Shown here: positions 16,378 through 24,101 of the stretch, one piece after another | Layout: every line of letters begins with the position of its first letter | Numbering within the stretch: the first letter of the stretch is position 1 | From: Nonomuraea sp. SBT364 | GTDB taxonomy: Bacteria; Actinomycetota; Actinomycetes; Streptosporangiales; Streptosporangiaceae | Assembly: GCF_001083785.1 (NCBI RefSeq) | Contig: NZ_LAVL01000063.1 | Coordinates: forward strand, 1 to 45,449 | Reading direction: 5' to 3' | DNA length: 45,449 bases | Translations under genes and position numbers: made by a program | The notes under the pieces: generated by a model | Database searches by the model: none | Told to the model about the DNA's origin: nothing | Seen by the model: the letters and a program-made list of their open reading frames with translations, nothing else

Positions 16378-17445
16378 TCAGTTTCTCCGCGGCGATACCG
16401 CGTCATCGACCAGGGACCGTGCGGACGGAGTGGCTTCGTCATCGTCCAGCAGGTACGCCTCCACCGCCACGGAGACCAGCGTGGAAAGGTGCTCCGCTCC
16501 GGTGTCGATGACCAGGTTGTTCAGGACCTCGAGCTCCGCCGGCCGGAACTGCACCGGCCAGAGCACCCGGCGCACGCCCGTCTTCGACCTCGACCGGAGG
16601 TTGCGGCGGGGCGGGAAGTGCGATCCGTTGGGACGGCTGACCTCCAGACGGGTTCGGACCAGGAACGACAGCATGCCCTCACCCAGGAAGTGGTCGATGG
16701 CGTCCATCGCCAGCTGGGCGTACTCGATGCCCTCGATGCGGCTCATCGCCCGGGCGCGTTCCTTGGCCGAGGGCGTCACGTAGATGCTGACCTGCTCAGG
16801 CGTCTGGTAGGCGCTCGACTCCGCCACCACGGCCTTCGGCGCGGGTGACCGGCGTGCGTCGGACTGGGCTGCCCGGGACGCGCGGTGACGCGTCTTGGCC
16901 GGAACCGGGGCGGTTGGGATGTCCGGCTCCGGCGATGTGTCCGGCGGCGCGCCACGGTCGTCCGGCTGGGGAGCCGCGGCTTCGCGTTTCTGACGTGGCC
17001 CTGCCTCTTGGCCGATCCCCGGGAGTGTGGGTTCCGCGCGGGAGCTGGGCGTGTTCGCCACGTCGGGCTTCGGCGCCTCGGCCTCGACGGCGATGCGGAC
17101 GCTGGTCTCCACCTGGGGCACCTGGGGTGCCTGGGGTGACGGCACTTCGCGCGGCGCCTCGGGCGCCTTCACTTCGGGCGCCACCGCTGGAGGCGGCATC
17201 ACCGGAGGAGCCGCAACCGCCGGAGCTCCCCGGGATGCTTTCGGCTGGTCGACCTGCGGCGTGCTCCGCGACTGTTCAGCTCCGGGCCCGGTCTCGGGCC
17301 CCGCCTCAGGCGCGGGGCTGGGCGGGGGGCTGGGCGGCTGGGCGACCAGGGCGGACAGGCCGCTCGTGCCTCGCCTGCCGCGTGCCCGCGACATCCCTGC
17401 CAGCTTCGGCTGCGGAGGTTTGTCCTCGAAGAACTCGCTGGTCAC
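16378..17445 (-). CDS. Proline-rich RHH-type centromere-binding protein candidate (ParB-position partner of ParA)
   Basis: A 355-residue protein whose GTG start (17445-17443) overlaps the parA stop codon (17444-17442). Residues about 35-205 are a low-complexity Pro/Ala-rich linker (PPSPPPSPAPEAG). The C-terminal 150 residues are compact, with two segments of ribbon-helix-helix appearance: EQVSIYVTPSAKERARAMSR (217-236) followed by EYAQLAMDAIDHF, and VLWPVQFRPAELEVLNNLVI (294-313) followed by LSTLVSVAVEAYLL. There is no ParB/Spo0J nuclease-like or KorB helix-turn-helix domain. In plasmid partition loci of type Ib and related systems the second protein is a small RHH protein that binds short tandem repeats. 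The 8-bp repeats at 18719-18750 are its likely target. Role by position and motif, not by family match. Confidence 0.65.
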   Translation of the reverse strand: MTSEFFEDKPPQPKLAGMSRARGRRGTSGLSALVAQPPSPPPSPAPEAGPETGPGAEQSRSTPQVDQPKASRGAPAVAAPPVMPPPAVAPEVKAPEAPREVPSPQAPQVPQVETSVRIAVEAEAPKPDVANTPSSRAEPTLPGIGQEAGPRQKREAAAPQPDDRGAPPDTSPEPDIPTAPVPAKTRHRASRAAQSDARRSPAPKAVVAESSAYQTPEQVSIYVTPSAKERARAMSRIEGIEYAQLAMDAIDHFLGEGMLSFLVRTRLEVSRPNGSHFPPRRNLRSRSKTGVRRVLWPVQFRPAELEVLNNLVIDTGAEHLSTLVSVAVEAYLLDDDEATPSARSLVDDAVSPRRN

Positions 17446-18470
17446 GCGTACGCCTCCGCTTCCAGGGCCAGCGCCCTCTTGATGATCTCCGCAGTGGCCT
17501 CTTCCATCTCGATCGCGGAGGTCTCGGCCGACTCCATGCTGAGAGTCAGTTGATGTTGCCTGGCGTGCTTCTTCCATTCGGGCCCGGCCGACAGGTCGGC
17601 CAGTTCGGCGAACACGCGTCCGTGCTTGCGGCACTGGTCGGCGACGTTGACGGCGCGAGTGATCACGGTCTGGAAGATGGGGATTCCGGAGTCGGCGAGG
17701 ACACCCTCTATCTCGCGTCGCTTCTTGGCGAGGAAGCCGATCTCTCTCACACCGATCACCTCCCCCTCCTCGTCCTTGACCTTGCGCAGGTGCTGGCGGT
17801 CGAAGCCGAACAGCAGGACGCCGAGAGGCGTCAAGGTCGGATTCAGCGGCGTGGCCACGTCGAAGACCTCGCTCACCCCCTCAAGGCCCTGGATCGCGCC
17901 TTGGTCGAAGCACACGGGGATCAGTACGTACTCGGCGGCAACCGCCGCGAGATGCTGCAGGTCGGCGATGTTCGGCGGGCAGTCGATCAGGATCCACTCG
18001 TAGTCGGACGCCACGTCGGCCAGCGCCTGCGCGAGGCTCAGCAAGATCTCGCGGCGGGGGTCGATGGAACGCGTGCCGATGATCGACGCTGTCGTCCTCT
18101 TGAGAACCTTCCCACCCGGTACGACATCGAGGTGTGGCCGGACATCCCGGAGGATGTGCAAGGGCCCCGTACCTTCGACGACGTTGATGACGCTCTGCCC
18201 CTCATCATCGCCGGGCTTGCCCTGATAACCGAGATCAAGTCCGAGGTTGCCCTGAGGGTCGAGATCGATGGCCAGCACTCGCTGGGCGGATCCGGCTTCG
18301 TGCAGAGCGGCCGCCAGCTGAGCCGAGATGTTGGCGGTGGTCGTCGTCTTTCCGGCTCCGCCCTTGTTGTTCAGGACGATGAGTACGCGGCGCAGCTTGG
18401 GGCGGATCGATTGGATGATCTCTTCTTTGGTCAGCCCTCGGGCCGCTGTGCCAGTGAGGGGGAAGGTCAT
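17442..18470 (-). CDS. parA: ParA-family partition ATPase
   Basis: A 342-residue Walker-type ATPase. The deviant Walker A KGGAGKTTTTANIS carries the signature lysine at its start, followed by LAIDLDPQGNLGLDLG (Walker A' region) and the Walker B-like ILIDCPPNIADLQ. These motifs define ParA/Soj/MinD-type partition ATPases that form ATP-dependent gradients on the nucleoid and move plasmid copies apart. About 30 residues precede the P-loop, with no long helix-turn-helix extension as in P1 ParA, so it is nearer the short (type Ib or chromosomal) form. AGGAGAG precedes the ATG at 18470. It is the first gene of an operon with the overlapping RHH-like gene, and it has repeats about 250 bp upstream. 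Confidence 0.9.
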   Translation of the reverse strand: MTFPLTGTAARGLTKEEIIQSIRPKLRRVLIVLNNKGGAGKTTTTANISAQLAAALHEAGSAQRVLAIDLDPQGNLGLDLGYQGKPGDDEGQSVINVVEGTGPLHILRDVRPHLDVVPGGKVLKRTTASIIGTRSIDPRREILLSLAQALADVASDYEWILIDCPPNIADLQHLAAVAAEYVLIPVCFDQGAIQGLEGVSEVFDVATPLNPTLTPLGVLLFGFDRQHLRKVKDEEGEVIGVREIGFLAKKRREIEGVLADSGIPIFQTVITRAVNVADQCRKHGRVFAELADLSAGPEWKKHARQHQLTLSMESAETSAIEMEEATAEIIKRALALEAEAYA

Positions 18471-18718
18471 GGATCTACTCTCCTGTGCGTGCCGACGGCT
18501 GAGCGGAAGGTCGTTCGATCCCGCTGCCGCTTGGGCGGCGAATCGCCCAGCAGAGCAGAGGGAGCCTCGGCTCCTTTAGTAACAGATCTAGGGCGCTGGC
18601 GTCATCTTCATCGCGGGCGTGTCGGAGCTTTTGCGCTGGTTCGCTTGTAGCCGCTTGCGGGGGGGCTTCGCTCTTCGAGCGGCTGGGCGTTCCATCGATC
18701 CAGGAGGCTGTGCAGGGC

Positions 18719-18750
18719 GTCAGGGGGTCAGGAAGTCACGAGGTCAGGGG
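18719..18750. repeat. Four tandem 8-bp GTCAGGNN repeats, candidate partition site
   Basis: GTCAGGGG, GTCAGGAA, GTCACGAG and GTCAGGGG follow one another without spacing (18719-18726, 18727-18734, 18735-18742, 18743-18750). A perfect 7-bp inverted repeat, AGGCAAG/CTTGCCT, follows at 18753-18773. Short head-to-tail repeats upstream of parA are the usual binding sites of RHH centromere proteins. They could also serve as the operator for autoregulation of the operon. Confidence 0.55.
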
Positions 18751-18773
18751 GCAGGCAAGTGCTGCCCTTGCCT

Positions 18774-19503
18774 ATGTCCCGGTGTCCATCGCGTTCTCCA
18801 GCACTGTGCGTATGGCTGTTGTCCTATTGGTTGGTTCATCAGGTTCTATCCCTAGCGATGCTTCTAGTGCTTTCACATTTAGCTTCACTGCTGCTACTAG
18901 ACTTCTTATGACTACTGAATCAGGTATTGCTAAGTATTTTTCACTACCTTTGCATCGATATTTCTTGACGCCTATCGTGACACTGATCTCTCACCCTGAC
19001 TGTGGGCCTGTTGATGCACCTATTACTCGATGCGACCTGCGGTGATGCTCCGAGCTCACGTGCTGACGGTCATGATCCCATACCGATACCCAGCGTTCAA
19101 GGAGCGTATCTCTCGCATCTCCGGGCTGAGAATTGTGCAGTTGCCTTGAGCTCTCTGGTCATGCTCTGCCGTCTCATAAATCCTTGCACGGCGGACGGCT
19201 ACACCGATGATGTATTCATCCCGCCCTTCGCCGACACGGTCAACAGGGGGGAGAGCATGCACAGTTATGCACGACATGCGCGGGATCCCTCACGGGCCTC
19301 CATCGCGTCGATGCTCCTCATCCTGCCTTCGTCGCACGGCCGCCTGCCACTCAGGCGGTACCGTTCGGCGCGGCAGGTCCCTCTCCTGACGCGCGACGTG
19401 CAGCTGCTCTGCGAGCCGGATGAGCCCGTGCGGAGATCGGGATCGGAGGGCGCGCCCCATCCAGGGAGGCAAGCGGTCGACGCCGGCCGTGTGAAACACG
19501 TAC
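18774..19503. other. Gene-free region containing an AT-rich island
   Basis: No supported gene lies between parA (start 18470) and the stop at 19504. Around 18830-18985 the composition falls well below that of the rest of the window, with many short AT runs (for example AAGTATTTTTCACTACC and ATATTTCTTGACG) and several TACTAG/TTCTAG-like words. Such an island beside a partition locus could be part of the centromere or an unwinding element, or a patch of foreign DNA. The rest up to 19503 shows nothing recognisable. Confidence 0.45.
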
Positions 19504-20301
19504 TTACATGGCGCCGAACCGCGCCTCGTGCTGTTGCGCGGTGAGTTCGGTCAGGCGCGGGAGTACCTCGCCGAGCTGCTGTCGGAAGGCGGCGTACCGC
19601 TCGTCGGCGACGGCATCAACGATTTCCTGGGCCCACCACCCGATCTCCCGGAGGGTGGGATAGCTCTCCTGAGCCAGCGGCCACTTCATCTCGCGCACCG
19701 CACGACGCAGGCCGATGATGTTCTCCGCGAGCTCGTCGTCGATGAGATGGTCGAATTTGGCGCGGTAGCGGACGAGGTCCGATGCCGCCTCCCAGAGGGA
19801 CAGGGCATGACGGTCGTACCACAGTCCTTCGGCGGACGTAGCCCGGGGCGGAGCGGCCGACAGCCGGTGAGCGCGCTCCTGCCGCTCGCTCCGCGCCAAG
19901 CCCAGTTTGGCCGCTCGGTGGCGCAGGATCCGGTTCTCCACCGCCTGCCGCGTCCGAACGTTCAGCGGGGGAGCCATCCTGATCATCGCGATCTGCTTGG
20001 CGCATCCGAGCTCGAGTAGGTCACGCTCCAGGCGATCGGCCTCTTCGGGCAGGTGCGGGAAGTATCGGCGGACGTACGCCAGCACCCACAGCGCATCGAT
20101 GACGTCGTTCGACGTCACCCAGTCCGGCACCCTCTGGCAGGTCAGTACGTATCGGATCACGGCAACTGGCTGCTCCTGCGGGACGTCACGCAGGAGCCCT
20201 TCCAGATCCAGGTCGCGTACTTGCCTACGGCGCTCTACAATCGCGGCAATAGCTCTCTCACCTGCGGTTTTGCTGATCTGAGGTTCGGCGCGCTTAGGCA
20301 T
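19504..20301 (-). CDS. Hypothetical protein under a palindromic operator
   Basis: A 265-residue, largely helical, charged protein (start MPKRAEPQISKTAGERAIAA) that I do not recognise. It has no membrane segment or signal peptide and no clear catalytic motif. Several tryptophans sit in the C-terminal half (GLWYDRHALSLWEAASDL; EIGWWAQEIV). The ATG at 20301 is preferred over upstream in-frame starts because a 19-bp perfect dyad begins exactly at that codon and a TACACT -10-like element lies only a few bases upstream, suggesting a leaderless, tightly repressed transcript. Its location between the partition locus and the transposon remnant suggests an element-borne function, but no role can be assigned. 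Confidence 0.6.
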   Translation of the reverse strand: MPKRAEPQISKTAGERAIAAIVERRRQVRDLDLEGLLRDVPQEQPVAVIRYVLTCQRVPDWVTSNDVIDALWVLAYVRRYFPHLPEEADRLERDLLELGCAKQIAMIRMAPPLNVRTRQAVENRILRHRAAKLGLARSERQERAHRLSAAPPRATSAEGLWYDRHALSLWEAASDLVRYRAKFDHLIDDELAENIIGLRRAVREMKWPLAQESYPTLREIGWWAQEIVDAVADERYAAFRQQLGEVLPRLTELTAQQHEARFGAM

Positions 20302-20319
20302 GTCAATAGTGTATTGACA
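20301..20319. promoter_or_regulatory. Perfect 19-bp palindromic operator over a start codon
   Basis: TGTCAATA-GTG-TATTGACA: 8-bp arms and a 3-base centre, both perfect. It overlaps the start codon and -10-like region of the minus-strand gene starting at 20301, and contains TTGACA on the plus strand. A repressor bound here would block transcription. The repressor is unknown. Confidence 0.6.
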
Positions 20320-20367
20320 TTTATGATCATGATCTGGCTGATCATCCTTCGAGGCCTTTGCAGTAGG

Positions 20368-20394
20368 TGTCCAACGCGCTTGCACATGTCAGTA
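20368..20394 (+). repeat. 27-bp repeat, copy 1 (possible Tn7-like end sequence)
   Basis: This sequence (starting TGTCCAACGCGCTTGCAC, ending ATGTCAGTA) recurs in the same orientation at 23102-23128 with 23 of 27 bases identical. Each copy lies just before a fragment resembling a Tn7-like transposition protein, which suggests transposon-end (TnsB-type binding) repeats. Confidence 0.5.
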
Positions 20395-20449
20395 CGGCGT
20401 ATGGCTGGCCTGGTGGAAGCTCAGCTGGGCCGCGCTTTGTCGCCGCGAG

Positions 20450-20640
20450 ATGGTCGGGGTTGACGACTACCGCGCGCAGCTCCTGTCGCTGGCCGGCGAG
20501 CCGGTGCCGCTGGGGCAGCTGGTCAGCTTCACCGCCGAACCGCTGGTGGCTCGCGCCGTCGTGCTGCATCTGTGCTGGACAGGCGAACTGGCGGTGGACC
20601 TCTCCGGCCCATTGGAGGACACCACCATCGTCGGCTGGCC
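20450..20640 (+). pseudogene. Fragment resembling the C-terminal part of a TnsA-like transposition endonuclease subunit
   Basis: The frame from ATG 20450 reads VDDYRAQLLSLAGEPVPLGQ, then FTAEPLVARAVVLHLCWTGE, then LAVDLSGPLEDTTIV before losing any pattern. The L-x2-W-x-GEL-x2-DL-x2-PL arrangement is what I expect near the C-terminus of actinobacterial TnsA-like proteins. The catalytic N-terminal part is absent. Assignment rests on pattern memory and on the nearby 27-bp repeat and TniQ-like fragment, so it is tentative. It could equally be an unrelated orphan fragment. Confidence 0.35.
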
Positions 20641-20744
20641 AAGGGTGCGTAGGTCTGGTTCGGCGACGAGCGCCACCAGGTGGTCGGTCAAGGCGCTACC
20701 CGCACTCACCTGCGCCGATGCCCAGAGCTGCTTGACCCGCAAGC

Positions 20745-21200
20745 TCAGGGTTCCAGCAGCCGGTGGGGGCCCGGGCCGTGTTCCGCGAGCGTGTCCGCAG
20801 GGTTGACCAGCGCGCACTGCTCGAAGGACAGGCACCCGCAGCCGATGCACTCGGTGAACCGGTCGCGCATCCGCTCCATCTTCTCGATGCGGGCGTTGAT
20901 CTCCCTGCTCCAGCACACCGACGCGTTCATCCAGAACTGCCGGGTGGCAGGCGCCCCCTCCGGCAGGAAGCCCAGTACCTCTCCGATCACCGACAGCGGC
21001 ATGCCGACGCTTTGCGAGGCACGAATGAACGCCACCCGGCGCAGAGTACTGCGGTGGTAGCGACGCTGGTTGCCGTCGGTGCGATGGCTGGTGATGAGTC
21101 CCTGGCGCTCGTAGAACCGCAGCGCAGAGGCAGGGACGCCACTGCGCCCGGACAACTCCCCGATGGTCAACACATCGGCAATCTCACCTGAAACCGACAT
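20745..21200 (-). CDS. soxR: SoxR-type redox-sensing MerR-family activator
   Basis: A 151-residue MerR-family protein. The N-terminal winged helix reads TIGELSGRSGVPASALRFYE, followed by the dimerisation helix. The [2Fe-2S] cluster motif C-x2-C-x-C-x5-C is complete at C118, C121, C123 and C129 (ECIGCGCLSFEQC). SoxR proteins sense redox-cycling compounds or superoxide through the cluster and activate a divergent promoter; in actinomycetes the targets are often reductases and oxygenases rather than soxS. The gene is divergent from an FMN reductase gene with a MerR-type inverted repeat between. ATG 21200 is chosen because it starts just before the MerR domain; longer frames would run through the operator. 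Confidence 0.9.
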   Translation of the reverse strand: MSVSGEIADVLTIGELSGRSGVPASALRFYERQGLITSHRTDGNQRRYHRSTLRRVAFIRASQSVGMPLSVIGEVLGFLPEGAPATRQFWMNASVCWSREINARIEKMERMRDRFTECIGCGCLSFEQCALVNPADTLAEHGPGPHRLLEP

Positions 21201-21215
21201 ACCGCTCACCCTAGC

Positions 21216-21237
21216 TTGACTTAAACCTTTGTTTAAG
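21216..21237. promoter_or_regulatory. MerR/SoxR-type operator in the divergent promoter
   Basis: CTTAAAC (21220-21226) and GTTTAAG (21231-21237) are perfect inverted 7-bp arms around CTTT, overlapping a TTGACT -35-like element at 21216. Position between soxR (start 21200) and the reductase gene (start 21312) makes it the likely SoxR site. Confidence 0.6.
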
Positions 21238-21311
21238 CACGAGCCTGTTCGCACGGCGCGACGAGCGCCGCACTCCCTAGCAATTCCGAAGCAATTCCGA
21301 GGAGCTGTGTC

Positions 21312-21902
21312 ATGTCCGAGAAGCCGATCAGGCTCGTCGTCATCATCGGCAGCGTCCGGTCGGGCCGATCCGGCCCGACCGTCGCGAACTGGTTCGCTCG
21401 TCAGGCCCACCGGCATGGAGAGTTCGACGTCGATATCGTCGACCTGGCGGAGGTCCAGCTCCCCATGACGCTGCCGGATTTCGGATCGGCGCCCTCCCCT
21501 GAGGCGGCACAGGCTCTCGGGAGTCTGACACCCCGGTTGAACGCTGCCGACGTGTTCGTCGTTGTGACGCCGGAGTACAACCACAGCTTCCCCGCGTCGC
21601 TGAAGAACGTCATCGATTGGCATCACCAGCAGTGGCAGGCCAAACCGGTTGGCTTCGTCTCCTACGGCGGCCTGTCCGGCGGACTTCGGGCGGTGGAACA
21701 CCTGCGTCTGGTCTTCGCCGAACTGCACGCGGTGGGGATCCGGGACACCGTCAGCTTTCACGGCGCCGGTCAGTTCGATGACAAGGGTGACCCGGCCAGC
21801 CCGGAGGGCTGCACGAGCGCAGCCGACATCATGCTTGACCAGCTCGCTTGGTGGGCCCGGACACTGCGCGCGGGCAGGACCGCCCGCCCTTACGCCGCCT
21901 GA
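21312..21902 (+). CDS. NAD(P)H-dependent FMN reductase (flavodoxin-like)
   Basis: A 196-residue flavoprotein of the NADPH-dependent FMN reductase family. It shows the phosphate-binding loop IIGSVRSGRSGPTVANW, the conserved VTPEYNHSFPASLKNVIDW that binds flavin, and KPVGFVSYGGLSGG. These enzymes pass electrons from NAD(P)H to FMN or small acceptors such as quinones. Being divergent from SoxR behind a MerR-type operator, it is the likely SoxR target, giving a redox-stress response pair. The start ATG 21312 has GGAGCTG upstream. The erythromycin-esterase-like gene follows 64 bases later and may be co-transcribed. Confidence 0.85.
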   Translation: MSEKPIRLVVIIGSVRSGRSGPTVANWFARQAHRHGEFDVDIVDLAEVQLPMTLPDFGSAPSPEAAQALGSLTPRLNAADVFVVVTPEYNHSFPASLKNVIDWHHQQWQAKPVGFVSYGGLSGGLRAVEHLRLVFAELHAVGIRDTVSFHGAGQFDDKGDPASPEGCTSAADIMLDQLAWWARTLRAGRTARPYAA

Positions 21903-21966
21903 ACCTCACCCACGGAACGCGGCTGCCCGCCGGCCCGCGAAGAGCAGATACCCCACGGAGACAGCA

Positions 21967-22917
21967 ATGACCGAGACAGTACGTCAGTGGATCAGGCAGC
22001 ACGCCCATCCCCTCACCACCCTTGCCCCCGACGACCCGCTGGCCGATCTGGCCACCCTGAGCGACCTGACGCGCGATGCCACGGTCGTCGCCCTCGCCTC
22101 ATCGGCCCGCCAGGCCCACGAACTGTCGGCCATCGCCCGCCGGATGCTGAGATTTCTGGTCGAGGAGATGGGATTTCGCTCGATCGCCCTGGAAGGCGAC
22201 AGCACCGCACGTCTGAAACTCGACGAGTACGTCCGCACCGGCCAGGGCGACGCGCGGGTGCTCCTGGCCGACGCCCGGTCCTTCTGGCAGACCGAGGAGA
22301 TCGTCGAAGTCATTCAATGGATGCGCGCTCACAACGAACGGCACCCGAACGACCCGGTCCGCTTCGCCGACGTTCCCGACCGAGCCCCCCTGCAGCTCAG
22401 CAATTCGCCGGAGATGGTCGGCGACGCCATCGAACAACGCCTGGCCGAGGACACGATCTGGTGGCACGAACGCGTCGGCGACAAGATCGTTTACTGGGGC
22501 GGCCTCGCACACATGGTCAACGGCGCCACGCGGACGGTCTCACCTCAGTCCCCGCCGCTCACGCACCGCACCGCGGGCAGCTACCTCCGCGAACGCTTCG
22601 GCAGCGGCTACCTGTGCATCGGGCTGACCTTCCACCATGGGTCGCTGCCCTACCATGTCCCCGCCCCGCCGCCCGACTTCGCCGAGACACCGCTGGGCGA
22701 TGCCGGCCTGGACTCCTTCTTCTTGGACCTGCGCGCGCAGAGCCCGGCCCCGGTTCGCGCCTGGCTCAACGCTCCGGCCAGAACTCGCCTGATCGGCCCC
22801 GTCTACGACCCCGGCAACGACGCCGCCCACCACCTTTCCGGCGGTTCGCTCGCCGAGTGGATGGACATCGTCGTCCACCACCGGCAGGTGACACCCGTCC
22901 ACCTCATCAGCCGCTGA
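21967..22917 (+). CDS. Erythromycin esterase family protein, shortened and with altered active-site motif
   Basis: A 316-residue homologue of the erythromycin esterase family. Recognisable blocks are LRFLVEEMGFRSIALEGDS, LLADARSFWQTEEIVEVIQW, MRAHNERHPNDPVRF, WWHERVGDKIVYWGGLAHMV and the C-terminal VYDPGNDAAHHLSGGSL. Two things are unusual. Where relatives have a GES/GEA-type motif before x3-HEL, this reads LASSARQAHEL, so the glycine-glutamate pair is changed to Ala-Ser. Between FADVPDRAPLQ and the ERLAEDTIWW block it seems to lack roughly 80-90 residues found in homologues of about 400. It may be inactive as an esterase. ATG 21967 has GGAG upstream. Confidence 0.7.
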   Translation: MTETVRQWIRQHAHPLTTLAPDDPLADLATLSDLTRDATVVALASSARQAHELSAIARRMLRFLVEEMGFRSIALEGDSTARLKLDEYVRTGQGDARVLLADARSFWQTEEIVEVIQWMRAHNERHPNDPVRFADVPDRAPLQLSNSPEMVGDAIEQRLAEDTIWWHERVGDKIVYWGGLAHMVNGATRTVSPQSPPLTHRTAGSYLRERFGSGYLCIGLTFHHGSLPYHVPAPPPDFAETPLGDAGLDSFFLDLRAQSPAPVRAWLNAPARTRLIGPVYDPGNDAAHHLSGGSLAEWMDIVVHHRQVTPVHLISR

Positions 22918-23101
22918 TCCGCCGAAGCGCCAGGCCCTCGCGCGCCCTGCCGGGGGCTGGGACGTTCTCCCGACAGTGATCTTCGGCTGGCTAATGCCAA
23001 CTTCGATGACGCAACCATCGATATTCCGACGTGAGTCGAAGTGACAGTGCCCAGGTCGGGAGCAGCTCTCACTGCCACCTTTGGTGCGTCCGGACAGCAG
23101 T

Positions 23102-23128
23102 TGTCCGGCGCGCTCGCAGATGTCAGTA
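23102..23128 (+). repeat. 27-bp repeat, copy 2 (possible Tn7-like end sequence)
   Basis: Second copy (TGTCCGGCGCGCTCGCAG, ending ATGTCAGTA) of the repeat at 20368-20394, in the same orientation, 36 bases before the TniQ-like fragment. The bases between 22918 and 23101 show no gene. Confidence 0.5.
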
Positions 23129-23163
23129 GGCGCGTGTACAGCAGGAGGCTCGGCCAGGGAAAT

Positions 23164-23340
23164 GATGACGGTCTGGCCCCGGCGGTTGGCGTTGGTGGTG
23201 GCGCCGGCGTCCGGTGAGTCGTTCGCGTCGTGGGTTGATCGGATGGCCCTGCGGAACGGATGTCCGGCGTCGACGATGGTCGAGGCGTTGGGGCTGATGT
23301 ACGTAGGTCAGGTGACGTCCGTTCACCGGCGTACGGGGTC
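23164..23340 (+). pseudogene. N-terminal fragment of a TniQ-family protein
   Basis: From ATG 23164 the frame reads MMTVWPRRLALVVAPASGES, then FASWVDRMALRNGCPASTMV and EALGL, which matches the opening of TniQ-family proteins: an R-x-L-x4-P-x3-GES-x2-SW-x2-R pattern at the start of the domain. TniQ/TnsD proteins are target-selection components of Tn7-like and Tn5053-like transposons. After about 55 residues the similarity stops, and the frame runs on into the promoter of grpB, so this is a truncated remnant. AGGAGG precedes it. No TnsB or TnsC is in the window. The remainder to 23497 holds nothing else recognisable. Confidence 0.5.
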
Positions 23341-23497
23341 GTCACGATGCCCGAGACGTGAACAGGACTTCCTTGACCCCAGCTCGGCGCCACGTCGGAC
23401 GATGGCGAGCACCGCGTCCTCGGTGAGGAACGCCGCAGGCACCGGCAGCGGCCGGCCTCGCCGCGCGGGCCTTCGATCGTCGGGGCAGAATCGCCCC

Positions 23498-24046
23498 ATG
23501 ACGGAACCCGCTACATCGCCCGGGTTCGAGGAGCAGGTCCATATTGAGCCGTATGACCCGGCCTGGCCGATCCGCTTCAACACCGAAGCCGACGCAATCG
23601 CCGCAGTCATCGGTAGCTGGATCACTGGCGGTATCCATCACGTTGGAAGTACTGCCGTCCCGCACCTCGCCGCGAAGCCGGTCATCGACATCATGGTCGG
23701 CGTCGCTGACCTGGAGTCGTCACGGCCATGCATCGACCTGCTCGCCGCACTCGATTACTGGTATGCGCCGTACCGAGCCGAGGTGATGCATTGGTTCTGC
23801 AAACCCCGACCGAGTCGGCGCACGCATCACCTTCACCTGGTGCCCACGGGTAGTCAGCGCTTCGTCGACGTCCTGGCGTTTCGTGACTACATGCGGGCAC
23901 ACCGAGACGCCGCAGCCGAGTACGAGAGGCTCAAACGGAATTTGGCCGTCCGACATGTGAATGACCGCGAGGCCTACACCGAGGGGAAGACCGAGATGGT
24001 GACCAGGCTCACTGAGGTGGCCCGGCGCCGGACTGCCACTCGCTGA
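23498..24046 (+). CDS. GrpB-family protein (nucleotidyltransferase-like fold)
   Basis: A 182-residue protein with the GrpB/UPF0157 pattern: VHIEPYDPAWPIRFNTEADA, IHHVGSTAVPHLAAKPVIDIMVG (the GST-x-V-P-x-L-x-AKP-x-ID motif of the nucleotidyltransferase-like fold) and RRTHHLHLVPTGSQRF followed by FRDYMRAHRD. The family is widespread and often stands alone or next to stress genes; its biochemical role is not established. ATG 23498 is chosen because homology starts close to it; longer upstream frame belongs to the TniQ-like fragment. It lies convergent to the replication protein gene. Confidence 0.85.
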   Translation: MTEPATSPGFEEQVHIEPYDPAWPIRFNTEADAIAAVIGSWITGGIHHVGSTAVPHLAAKPVIDIMVGVADLESSRPCIDLLAALDYWYAPYRAEVMHWFCKPRPSRRTHHLHLVPTGSQRFVDVLAFRDYMRAHRDAAAEYERLKRNLAVRHVNDREAYTEGKTEMVTRLTEVARRRTATR

Positions 24047-24101
24047 TCGGTTCAGGCCGCCCCGGGCGACGGGTGCCCAGGCCGGGACAAGGTCCTCGCT
24101 G

